64,000 nucleotides of DNA from positions 310,001-374,000 of the forward strand of contig NZ_JACXYY010000003.1 of the NCBI RefSeq assembly GCF_014779665.1, given 5' to 3'. Positions within the stretch are counted from its first letter, which is position 1. Every line of letters starts with the position of its first letter. The notes under the pieces are model-generated. The model did not search any database. It was not told the origin of the DNA and saw only the letters and a list, made by a program, of their open reading frames with translations. A program made the position numbers and the translations under genes. The DNA is from Nocardioides hwasunensis. Its GTDB lineage: Bacteria; Actinomycetota; Actinomycetes; Propionibacteriales; Nocardioidaceae. This document shows, in pieces, positions 41,369 to 49,569 of this stretch.

Positions 41369-41443
41369 CCGAGCGACGGAGGCGGGCCCACCCCGCCCTT
41401 CGGGGCAGGCTCGGTGTCGTACGTCGGTGAGAGACTGCAGAGC

Positions 41444-44400
41444 ATGACCGCCCTCGACCGCTTCAGCGCACCCACGCGGGCGTGGTTCGAGGCGTCGTTC
41501 GCGGGGCCCACCCCCGCGCAGGAGGGTGCCTGGACCAGCATCGCCGAGGGCAGGCACGCCCTGGTCGTCGCGCCCACCGGCAGCGGCAAGACGCTGAGTG
41601 CGTTCCTCCACGCCATCGACCGGCTGACGAGCAGCGAGCGACCCGACGACAAGTCGCGGCGCACCCGCGTCCTCTACATCTCTCCGCTCAAGGCGCTCGG
41701 CGTCGACGTCGAGCGCAACCTCCGCGCACCACTCACCGGCATCAAGCACACCGCCGAGCGGCTCGAGACCGCCGTGCCCGACGTGACCGTCGGCCTGCGG
41801 TCGGGCGACACCAGCCCGGCCGACCGGCGCAAGCTCGGCACCACTCCGCCCGACATCCTCATCACGACGCCGGAGTCGCTGTTCCTGATGCTCACCAGCC
41901 AGGCGCGCGAGACGCTGCGCGGCGTCGACACGGTCATCCTCGACGAGGTGCACGCGGTGGCGGGCACCAAGCGCGGCGCGCACCTCGGCATCAGCCTGGA
42001 GCGACTCGACCAGCTCCTCGACAAGCCCGCGCAGCGCATCGGCCTCAGCGCGACCGTGCGCCCGCTCGACGAGGTGGCACGCTTCCTCGGCGGCACCCAG
42101 CCGGTCGAGATCGTCGCCCCGCCCAGCACCAAGGAGTGGGACCTCAAGGTCGTCGTGCCCGTCGAGGACATGACGATGCCCGGAGAGTACGACGAGACGT
42201 CCGAGGACCCGGGCCGCGCCACCAGCATCTGGCCCCACGTCGAGGAGCACGTCGTCGACCTCGTCGAGCAGCACCGCTCGACGATCGTCTTCGCCAACTC
42301 GCGCCGTCTCGCCGAGCGGCTCACCGCCCGCCTCAACGAGATCGCCGCCGAGCGGGCGGAGCGCGCCGAGCAGGATGGTGTCGCGGCGGGTGAGCACCAG
42401 CGCGAGAAGGCCGGCAAGGCTCCGGCCCAGGTCATGGCCCAGTCCGGCCAGAGCAGCGGCGCCGACACGATCATCGCCAAGGCCCACCACGGCTCGGTCT
42501 CCAAGGAGCAGCGCGCGATCATCGAGGACGACCTCAAGCGTGGCCGCCTCCCCGCCGTGGTCGCCACCAGCAGCCTCGAGCTCGGCATCGACATGGGCTC
42601 GGTCGACCTCGTCATCCAGATCGAGTCGCCACCCAGTGTCGCCAGCGCCCTCCAGCGCGTCGGCCGCGCCGGTCACCAGGTGGGCGAGACCAGCCGCGGC
42701 GTGCTGTTCCCCAAGCACCGCGGCGACCTCGCGCAGACCGCCGTGTCGGTCGAGCGGATGCGCAGCGGCGCCATCGAGAAGCTGTCCGTGCCCGCCAACC
42801 CCCTCGACGTGCTGGCCCAGCAGGTCGTCGCCATGCTCGCCATGGACGAGTGGGACGTCGACGAGATGTACGCCCTCATGGTGCGCGCCGCCTCCTACTC
42901 CCAGCTCCCGCGCTCCGCCTTCGACGCGACCCTCGACCTCCTCAGCGGGCGCTACCCGAGCGACGAGTTCGCCGAGCTGCGCCCGCGCATCGTGTGGGAC
43001 AGAGTCACCGGCAAGCTCAGCGGTCGCCCCGGCGCCCAGCGGCTCGCGGTCACCAGTGGCGGCACCATCCCCGACCGTGGCCTGTTCGGGGTCTTCCTCG
43101 TCGGCGAGAAGGCCAGCCGGGTGGGTGAGCTCGACGAGGAGATGGTCTACGAGTCGCGCGTCGGCGACATCTTCGCCCTCGGCGCCACGAGCTGGCGGAT
43201 CGAGGACATCACCCACGACCGGGTGCTCGTCACGCCCGCGCCCGGCATCCCCGGCCGGCTTCCGTTCTGGAAGGGCGACTCCCTCGGCCGTCCCGCCGAG
43301 CTGGGCGCTGCCGTCGGGGCCTTCACCCGCGACCTCGCCTCCCTGTCCCCTGCCAAGGCGACCGCGCAGGTCCGCGAGCGCGGCCTCGACGCCAACGCCG
43401 CGACCAACCTCGTCACCTACCTCGGAGAGCAGCGCGAGGCGACCCAGGTCGTGCCCAGCGACACCCAGATCGTCGTCGAGCGGTTCCGCGACGAGCTCGG
43501 CGACTGGCGCCTGGTCGTCCACTCCCCCTACGGCACGCCGGTCCACGCACCGTGGGCACTGGCGATCAACGCCCGCCTCCGCGAGCGGTTCGACATCGAC
43601 GGCCAGGCCGTCGCCTCCGACGACGGCATCGTGATCCGGATCCCCGACACCGACGCCGAGCCGCCCACGGGCGAGGTCATCGTCTTCGAGCCCGAGGAGA
43701 TCGACCAGCTCGTCACCCAGGAGGTCGGCGGATCCGCGCTCTTCGCCAGCCGCTTCCGCGAGTGTGCCGCGCGGGCGCTCCTCCTCCCGCGGCGCGATCC
43801 CGGTCGCCGCAGCCCCCTGTGGCAGCAGCGCCAACGCAGCGCCCAGCTCCTCGAGGTCGCCTCGCAATATCCCGCCTTCCCGATCGTGCTCGAGGCCGTG
43901 CGGGAGTGCCTGCAGGACGTCTACGACCTGCCCGCGCTCGTCGCCCTGCTCGGCCGGGTCCAGCGCCGTGAGGTCACGGTCGTCGACGTCGCCACCACCC
44001 AGCCCAGCCCCTTCGCGCGGAGCCTGCTCTTCGGCTACGTCGCCCAGTTCGTCTACGAGGGCGACTCCCCCATCGCCGAGCGCCGCGCTGCCGCGCTCTC
44101 GCTCGACCAGGGCCTGCTCGCCGAGCTGCTCGGTCGCGCCGAGCTCCGCGAGCTGCTCGACCCGGAGGTGCTCGCAGAGGTCGAGGCCGAGCTGCAGTGG
44201 CTCGCCGACGACCGCCGCGCCCGCACCGCCGAGGCCGTCACCGACCTGCTCCGGCTCGTCGGTCCGCTGTCCGCCGACGAGATCCGGGCACGCTCGATCG
44301 ACGGAGCCGACATCGAGGGCTGGCTCACCTCGCTCGCCGACGTACGCCGGGTGGTGCAGGTGCGGATGGCCGGCGAGGACCGCTGGACGGCCATCGAGGA

Positions 44401-46057
44401 CATCGGCCGACTGCGCGACGGACTCGGCGTGCCGGTCCCCGTCGGCACCCCGGACGCCTTCCTGGAGCTGCCGGAGGACCCGATCGGCGACCTCGTCTCG
44501 CGGTTCGCCCGCAGCCACGGCCCCTTCACCACGGCGGAGGTCGCCACCCGCCTCGGCCTGGGCGAGGCCGTCGCCCGCCAGACCCTGCAACGACTCGCCC
44601 ATCGCGGACGCGTGCTCGACGGCGAGTTCCGCCCGTCCGGCACCGGCAACGAGTGGTGCGACGCCGAGGTCCTGCGCAAGCTCCGACGCCGCTCGCTCGC
44701 CCGGCTGCGCCAGGAGATCGAGCCGGTCAGCCAGGACGCGGTGGCGCGCTTCCTCCCGGTCTGGCAGAACGTCGTCGGGCGCGACGCCGCCGGGCAGGCT
44801 CGCGCCGGCAACCTGCGCGGTGTCGACGGCGTGGTCGCCGCGATCGACCAGCTGGCCGGCTGCCCGGTCCCGGCCAGCGCGCTCGAGCCGCTCGTGCTGG
44901 CCGCGCGCGTGCGCGACTACGAGCCGTCGATGCTCGACGAGCTCACGGCGTCTGGCGAGGTCATCTGGGCGGGTCACTCCCCACTGCCCGGCAGCGACGG
45001 CTGGGTCAGCCTCCACCTCGCCGACCAGGCGCACCTGACCCTGCCCGAGGTCGAGACCGGTCCCGGCGGGGAGGGCGAGCCGGAGGGCCTCCAGCGCGCC
45101 GTCCTCGACGCCCTCGACCCCGGTGGCGCGTGGTTCTTCCGGCAGCTCGCCGACCGGATCGGCTCCACCAGTGACGCCGAGCTCAGCGCCGCCCTGTGGG
45201 AGCTGGTCTGGAAGGGCCTGGTCACCAACGACACCCTCACCCCGCTGCGCGCGCTGGTCCGCAGCGGCACCCCGTCGCACCGGAGCCGACGTGCGCCGCC
45301 GCGGATGGGCAGCACGACCCGCGGCCGGATGCGGGGCGGACGGATGCCGGCGCGCACCGGACCTCCGGAGACGGCGGGCCGCTGGGCGCTCCTGCCCGAG
45401 CGCGACGACGACCCGACCCGCCGCGCGCACGCTCGCGCCGAGCACCTGCTCGAGCGACACGGTGTGGTGACCCGCGGCGCTGTGATGAGCGAACGCGTCG
45501 TAGGTGGCTTCGCCGGTGTCTACAAGGTGCTCAGCGCCTTCGAGGACACCGGCCGCTGCCGCCGCGGCTACTTCATCGAGGGCCTCGGCGCGGCGCAGTT
45601 CGGCAGCGCCGGCGCGATCGACCGGCTCCGCACCTTCGCCGAGGCCGAGAGCCAGAAGTCCGGCGCGAAGCCCACCGTCGTCGCCCTCGCCGCCACCGAT
45701 CCGGCCAACGTCTTCGGGGCCGCCCTCCCCTGGCCCGAGCCCCTGGATCCCGACCGGGTGGGCCACCGACCGGGTCGGAAGGCCGGGGCGCTGGTCGTCG
45801 TCGTCGACGGCGAGCTCACCGTCTACGTCGAGCGCGGCGGCCGCACGCTGCTCACCTGGAGCGAGGACCCCGACGTGCTCACACCGGCGATGTCGGCTCT
45901 CGCCGACGCCGCCCAGCGCGGCGCGCTCGGCCGGCTCACCGTCGAGAAGGTCGACGGGCAGGCGCTCATCGGCAACGGAGGCGAGACCCCCATCCGACTG
46001 GCCCTCACAGCCGCCGGGTTCATCGCGACCCCGAAGGGACTGAGGCTCCGTGCCTGA
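41444..46057 (+). CDS. lhr: ATP-dependent helicase Lhr
   Basis: A 1537-aa SF2 helicase involved in DNA repair. Core motifs are LVVAPTGSGKTLSAFLHAID (Walker A), LYISPLKALGVDVERNLRAP, LITTPESLFLML, VILDEVHAVAGTKRGAHLG (DEVH), RIGLSATVRPLDEV, TSSLELGIDMGSVDLVIQIE and ALQRVGRAGHQVGETSRG. After the helicase core come a winged-helix region and the Lhr core domain, then the large C-terminal half (DUF4192/Lhr-CTD) typical of long bacterial Lhr. ATG at 41444 chosen by family N-termini. It overlaps nei by 8 bp. Confidence 0.95.
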   Translation: MTALDRFSAPTRAWFEASFAGPTPAQEGAWTSIAEGRHALVVAPTGSGKTLSAFLHAIDRLTSSERPDDKSRRTRVLYISPLKALGVDVERNLRAPLTGIKHTAERLETAVPDVTVGLRSGDTSPADRRKLGTTPPDILITTPESLFLMLTSQARETLRGVDTVILDEVHAVAGTKRGAHLGISLERLDQLLDKPAQRIGLSATVRPLDEVARFLGGTQPVEIVAPPSTKEWDLKVVVPVEDMTMPGEYDETSEDPGRATSIWPHVEEHVVDLVEQHRSTIVFANSRRLAERLTARLNEIAAERAERAEQDGVAAGEHQREKAGKAPAQVMAQSGQSSGADTIIAKAHHGSVSKEQRAIIEDDLKRGRLPAVVATSSLELGIDMGSVDLVIQIESPPSVASALQRVGRAGHQVGETSRGVLFPKHRGDLAQTAVSVERMRSGAIEKLSVPANPLDVLAQQVVAMLAMDEWDVDEMYALMVRAASYSQLPRSAFDATLDLLSGRYPSDEFAELRPRIVWDRVTGKLSGRPGAQRLAVTSGGTIPDRGLFGVFLVGEKASRVGELDEEMVYESRVGDIFALGATSWRIEDITHDRVLVTPAPGIPGRLPFWKGDSLGRPAELGAAVGAFTRDLASLSPAKATAQVRERGLDANAATNLVTYLGEQREATQVVPSDTQIVVERFRDELGDWRLVVHSPYGTPVHAPWALAINARLRERFDIDGQAVASDDGIVIRIPDTDAEPPTGEVIVFEPEEIDQLVTQEVGGSALFASRFRECAARALLLPRRDPGRRSPLWQQRQRSAQLLEVASQYPAFPIVLEAVRECLQDVYDLPALVALLGRVQRREVTVVDVATTQPSPFARSLLFGYVAQFVYEGDSPIAERRAAALSLDQGLLAELLGRAELRELLDPEVLAEVEAELQWLADDRRARTAEAVTDLLRLVGPLSADEIRARSIDGADIEGWLTSLADVRRVVQVRMAGEDRWTAIEDIGRLRDGLGVPVPVGTPDAFLELPEDPIGDLVSRFARSHGPFTTAEVATRLGLGEAVARQTLQRLAHRGRVLDGEFRPSGTGNEWCDAEVLRKLRRRSLARLRQEIEPVSQDAVARFLPVWQNVVGRDAAGQARAGNLRGVDGVVAAIDQLAGCPVPASALEPLVLAARVRDYEPSMLDELTASGEVIWAGHSPLPGSDGWVSLHLADQAHLTLPEVETGPGGEGEPEGLQRAVLDALDPGGAWFFRQLADRIGSTSDAELSAALWELVWKGLVTNDTLTPLRALVRSGTPSHRSRRAPPRMGSTTRGRMRGGRMPARTGPPETAGRWALLPERDDDPTRRAHARAEHLLERHGVVTRGAVMSERVVGGFAGVYKVLSAFEDTGRCRRGYFIEGLGAAQFGSAGAIDRLRTFAEAESQKSGAKPTVVALAATDPANVFGAALPWPEPLDPDRVGHRPGRKAGALVVVVDGELTVYVERGGRTLLTWSEDPDVLTPAMSALADAAQRGALGRLTVEKVDGQALIGNGGETPIRLALTAAGFIATPKGLRLRA

Positions 46058-46841
46058 AGGAGACACCGTCTGGCGTGCGGCGGCCAAGCTCGATCGCGCC
46101 CTGACCGGGCACCGCCTCACCCTCACCGACTTCCGGGTGCCCGCGTTCGCCACGGTCGACCTCTCCGACGGCACGGTGATCCGCACCCTCGCGCGGGGCA
46201 AGCACATCCTGACCCGCATCGACCACCAGCGGGCCTGGTCGCTCCACACCCACCTGAAGATGGAGGGCTCGTGGCACGTCTACCCCGAGGGTGAGCGGTG
46301 GCGCCGACCCGAGGACCAGGCGCGGATCGTCCTCGGGATCGAGGGACGCAAGGCGGTCGGCTTCCAGCTCGGCATCGTCGAGCTCGTGCCGCGAGAGGCC
46401 GAGGCCGACCTCGTCGCCCATCTCGGTCCCGACCTGCTCGGGCCCGACTGGGACGAGGAACGGGCCGTGGCCAACCTGCGCTCCGAGCCGGCCCGTCCGG
46501 TCGCGCAGGCCCTGCTCGACCAGCGCAACCTGGCCGGCATCGGCAACATGTACATGGCCGAGCTCTGCTTCACCATGGGCGTCAACCCCGCCAACGCCGT
46601 GTCCACCGTCGACCAGCTGCCCCGGCTCGTGCGACGCGGCCAGCAGATGCTCGAGGTCAACAAGGAGCGAGCGATCCAGTCGACGACCGGCGACCTGCGC
46701 GAGCGGGAACGCATGTGGGTCTATCGCCGCGACAAGTCACCCTGCCGACGCTGCCGCACGCCGATCGCCGTGACCATGCTCGGCGAGCCCGGCCGCGAGC
46801 GCGCGACCTACTGGTGTCCCAGCTGTCAACCGGAGCAATAG
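46050..46841 (+). CDS. nei: Endonuclease VIII-like DNA glycosylase
   Basis: A 263-aa Fpg/Nei glycosylase removing oxidised bases. After the initiator the catalytic PEGDTV (Pro2-Glu3) follows; the H2TH region is LLDQRNLAGIGNMYMAELCF, and the C-terminal zinc finger is SPCRRCRTPI ... YWCPSC. The PEGDTVWR start is typical of actinobacterial Nei2. It is translated from GTG at 46050, overlapping lhr. Lhr-nei linkage is known in Mycobacteria and supports a joint role in repair. Confidence 0.94.
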   Translation: MPEGDTVWRAAAKLDRALTGHRLTLTDFRVPAFATVDLSDGTVIRTLARGKHILTRIDHQRAWSLHTHLKMEGSWHVYPEGERWRRPEDQARIVLGIEGRKAVGFQLGIVELVPREAEADLVAHLGPDLLGPDWDEERAVANLRSEPARPVAQALLDQRNLAGIGNMYMAELCFTMGVNPANAVSTVDQLPRLVRRGQQMLEVNKERAIQSTTGDLRERERMWVYRRDKSPCRRCRTPIAVTMLGEPGRERATYWCPSCQPEQ

Positions 46842-46857
46842 CGCTCGACGGGCGGCG

Positions 46858-47169
46858 TCAGGCCGCCGAGGCGACCACGTCGCCGGCCGGACGCGCCGGG
46901 GCGATGGTGGCGCGGGCCACGATGCCGATGGCGGCCTCCTCGAGCGCCACCGCGTCGGCGACATCACGGAGCACGTCGGAGAGCGGCAGGTCCATCGCCT
47001 GGCACAGCGACGCGAGGAGCTCGGACGAGGCCTCCTTCTGTCCACGCTCGATCTCGGAGATGTAGCCCAGGCTCACCCGGGCCTCGGCCGAGAGCTCACG
47101 CAGCGTCATGCCGCGCTGCATGCGAGCGCCGCGCAGCACCTCGCCGAGCAGCCGTCGGAAGAGCACCAT
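46858..47169 (-). CDS. clgR: Clp protease gene regulator ClgR
   Basis: A 103-aa XRE-type activator: VLRGARMQRGMTLRELSAEA, then RVSLGYISEIERGQKEASSE, LLASLCQAMDLPLSDVL. The HTH and the length match ClgR, which activates clp protease genes in Actinobacteria. A C-terminal ASAA tail is notable, because ClgR is itself degraded by ClpP through a C-terminal Ala-Ala. It follows cinA, as in Mycobacterium and Corynebacterium. Confidence 0.9.
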   Translation of the reverse strand: MVLFRRLLGEVLRGARMQRGMTLRELSAEARVSLGYISEIERGQKEASSELLASLCQAMDLPLSDVLRDVADAVALEEAAIGIVARATIAPARPAGDVVASAA

Positions 47170-47209
47170 GCGCGAGTCCTTCTCTCTCGGGGGAGGTCGC
47201 CTGGCCCAA

Positions 47210-47222
47210 CGCTACCTGAGCG
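47210..47222. promoter_or_regulatory. Dyad upstream of clgR
   Basis: CGCT-acctg-AGCG (47210-47222) is a perfect 4-bp dyad about 40 bp upstream of the clgR start. It resembles, but does not match in spacing, the reported ClgR operator with CGC and GCG half-sites. Autoregulation is a tentative reading. Confidence 0.25.
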
Positions 47223-47239
47223 ACCTTTCTTCCCGCCGG

Positions 47240-47743
47240 TCAACCGGTGGGACGGGACGCCAGCATCGCACCGAGCGCCGACAGCGCCGCCGCGCAGGTG
47301 CCGCGGCGGATGCCGACCCGGTCGCCGTCGAGCGCGAGCAACCGGGTCTCGACGAGTCCCGGACCCGCGACCGCGATCCAGACCGTCCCGACCGGATGAC
47401 CCTCCTGCTCGTCCGGTCCGGCGACCCCGGTGGTGGCCAGCCCCCAGGTCGCGTCCAGGCGCTCACGGACCCCGCACGCCATCGCGGCGGCGCACTGCTC
47501 GGACACCACCCCGTGCTGCTCGACCACCGAGGTGGGCACGCCGAGAGCCGAGACCTTGACCCTCGTCGCGTACGACACCACCCCGCCCACGAAGCTGCGG
47601 GAGGCGCCGGGCACGTCGGTCAGCGTCGCCGCGAGGAGTCCTCCCGTGAGCGACTCCGCGGTCGCCACGCTCTCCCCGCGTCCGGCGAGCTCCTCGAGCA
47701 CCCGCGCCGCGACTCCCTCCGACGTCGTGCCTGCCGACCACAT
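47240..47743 (-). CDS. cinA: CinA C-terminal domain protein (NMN deamidase)
   Basis: A 167-aa nicotinamide-nucleotide amidohydrolase of the PncC type. VATAESLTGGLLAATLTDVP, SFVGGVVSYATRVKVSALGV, VVSEQCAAAMACGVRERLDA and TTGVAGPDEQEGHPVGTVWI are the family motifs. It lacks the N-terminal MoCF-like domain of full-length CinA, as is usual in Actinobacteria. ATG at 47743. Only 18 bp separate it from the divergent GH15 gene. Confidence 0.92.
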   Translation of the reverse strand: MWSAGTTSEGVAARVLEELAGRGESVATAESLTGGLLAATLTDVPGASRSFVGGVVSYATRVKVSALGVPTSVVEQHGVVSEQCAAAMACGVRERLDATWGLATTGVAGPDEQEGHPVGTVWIAVAGPGLVETRLLALDGDRVGIRRGTCAAALSALGAMLASRPTG

Positions 47744-47761
47744 GTCCGGGACACTAGCGCC

Positions 47762-49528
47762 ATGGCTCTCCCCATCGAGGACTACGCACTCATCGGCGAC
47801 CGCGGCACGGCGGCCCTGGTCGGCAAGGACGGATCGATCGACTGGCTCTGCCTGCCGCGCTTCGACTCCCCCGCCTGCTTCGCCGCGCTGCTGGGCACCG
47901 AGGACCACGGCCGATGGCTCCTGGCACCGGCCGACGAGGTGGTGGAGACCAGCCGCCGCTACGTCGACGGCACGGCGCTCCTCGAGACGACCTTCACCAC
48001 CGCCGGGGGCGAGCTCGTGCTGCTCGACGTGATGCCGACCGGTGACAACCGCGCCGACGTCGTACGCCGCCTGACGTGCACCCGTGGCACCGTGACCGTC
48101 CGGCACGACTGGGTGGTGCGCACCGACTACGGCAAGGTCCGTCCCTGGGTGACCCGGCAACGCGCCCACGGCAACGATGTCGTCGTGGCCGTCGCCGGTC
48201 CCGACAAGTTCGTCCTGCGAGGCCCGCGGCTGCCCCATGGCCACGACGGGCACCACGACGACGAGTTCGAGATGAGCGCGGGCGACGAGATGACGTTCTC
48301 GACCACGTGGATCCACTCGTGGCACGACGTGCCGGAGCCGCTCGGCTTCGACGAGCGGATCCGCACGACCACCCAGCAGCAGCGGGAGTGGTCCGGCCGC
48401 TCGCCCGACGACGTGCCGCACGCCGACGTCGTACGCCGCAGCCTGCTGACGCTCCTGCTGATGACCCACGACGACACCGGTGGCATCGTCGCGGCGCCGA
48501 CCACCTCCCTGCCCGAGGACTTCGGCGGCGAGCGCAACTGGGACTACCGCTTCTGCTGGCTGCGCGACGCCGCACTCACCCTCGAGTCGCTCCTCGGCGC
48601 GGGCTACGAGGAGGAGGCGCTGGAGTGGCGGCGCTGGCTGCTGCGCGCCGTGGCCGGTGACCCGGCCGACCTGCAGATCATGTACACCGTGGACGGCGGC
48701 CGAGAGCTGCCCGAGCGCGAGCTCGACCACCTGCCCGGCTACGCCGACAGCCGGCCGGTGCGCATCGGCAACGGTGCCGTCTCCCAGCGGCAGAACGACG
48801 TGCTCGGCGAGGTGATGGTCGCGCTCGAGCTGGCGCGCAACGCCGGCCTGGACGAGACGAGGAACTCGTGGGCGCTCCAGCGCGCTCTCGTCGACGAGCT
48901 CGCCGACCACTGGGACGAGGCGGACAACGGCCTGTGGGAGATCCGCGGGCCGCAGCGCCACTTCACCCACTCGCGGGTGATGGTGTGGGTCGCCTTCGAC
49001 CGCGCCGTCCGGGCGGCGGAGGACCACGGTCTGCCCGGCTCGGTCGAGAGGTGGCGCGAGCTGCGCGACCGGGTGCGCGAGGAGATCCTCGAGAAGGGGT
49101 TCGACGCCGAGCGTGGGACGTTCACCCAGCACTACGACACCCGCGAGGTGGACGCGTCCTTGCTGACCATCCCCCTCGTGGGATTCCTTCCGGGCGACGA
49201 CCCACGGGTGCTGGGCACCATCGACGCGGTCTGCGCGGACCTGATGCGTGATGGACTGCTGCTGCGCTACCGCACCCAGACCGGTGTCGACGGCCTGGCC
49301 GGCGACGAGCACCCGTTCCTCGCGTGCTCGTTCTGGCTGGTCTCCGCGTTGGCCCACGCCGGCCGACGAGACGACGCCGAGGTCCTGATGGACCGGCTGT
49401 GCGGGCTGACCAACGACGTCGGCCTGCTCGCCGAGGAGTACGACACCGAGCGCGGGCGGATGGCCGGGAACTTCCCTCAGGCCTTCAGCCACCTCGCTCT
49501 CGTGCAGGCGGCCCTCGCCCTGCGCTAG
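47762..49528 (+). CDS. Glycoside hydrolase family 15 protein (trehalase/glucoamylase-like)
   Basis: A 588-aa cytoplasmic enzyme (no signal peptide). IEDYALIGDRGTAALVGKDG, then SIDWLCLPRFDSPACFAALL, is the family N-terminus; GGERNWDYRFCWLRDAALTL is the (alpha/alpha)6 barrel signature, and GLLAEEYDTERGRMAGNFPQ with AFSHLALV the C-terminal catalytic Glu region. Close relatives in Mycobacteria and Streptomyces hydrolyse trehalose; glucan hydrolysis is the alternative. It reads away from cinA and ends in a strong hairpin. Confidence 0.93.
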   Translation: MALPIEDYALIGDRGTAALVGKDGSIDWLCLPRFDSPACFAALLGTEDHGRWLLAPADEVVETSRRYVDGTALLETTFTTAGGELVLLDVMPTGDNRADVVRRLTCTRGTVTVRHDWVVRTDYGKVRPWVTRQRAHGNDVVVAVAGPDKFVLRGPRLPHGHDGHHDDEFEMSAGDEMTFSTTWIHSWHDVPEPLGFDERIRTTTQQQREWSGRSPDDVPHADVVRRSLLTLLLMTHDDTGGIVAAPTTSLPEDFGGERNWDYRFCWLRDAALTLESLLGAGYEEEALEWRRWLLRAVAGDPADLQIMYTVDGGRELPERELDHLPGYADSRPVRIGNGAVSQRQNDVLGEVMVALELARNAGLDETRNSWALQRALVDELADHWDEADNGLWEIRGPQRHFTHSRVMVWVAFDRAVRAAEDHGLPGSVERWRELRDRVREEILEKGFDAERGTFTQHYDTREVDASLLTIPLVGFLPGDDPRVLGTIDAVCADLMRDGLLLRYRTQTGVDGLAGDEHPFLACSFWLVSALAHAGRRDDAEVLMDRLCGLTNDVGLLAEEYDTERGRMAGNFPQAFSHLALVQAALALR

Positions 49529-49543
49529 CAGGACGAGGGCCGC
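49508..49543. terminator. Hairpin spanning the GH15 stop codon
   Basis: GCGGCCCTCG (49508-49517) pairs perfectly with CGAGGGCCGC (49534-49543). Inside, CTGC-gcta-GCAG (49520-49531) adds a second stem around the TAG stop. It ends 26 bp before the stop of the convergent 5'-nucleotidase and can act on both strands. Confidence 0.68.
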
Positions 49544-49569
49544 ACTGGAGTGTGCTCAGGTGACGCTGG

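Noticed and set aside
41093..46249. A 1718-codon open frame on the minus strand opposite lhr
   Set aside because: It mirrors lhr with the biased composition of an antisense frame in high-GC coding DNA. No known domain is seen, while lhr on the plus strand has every helicase motif.
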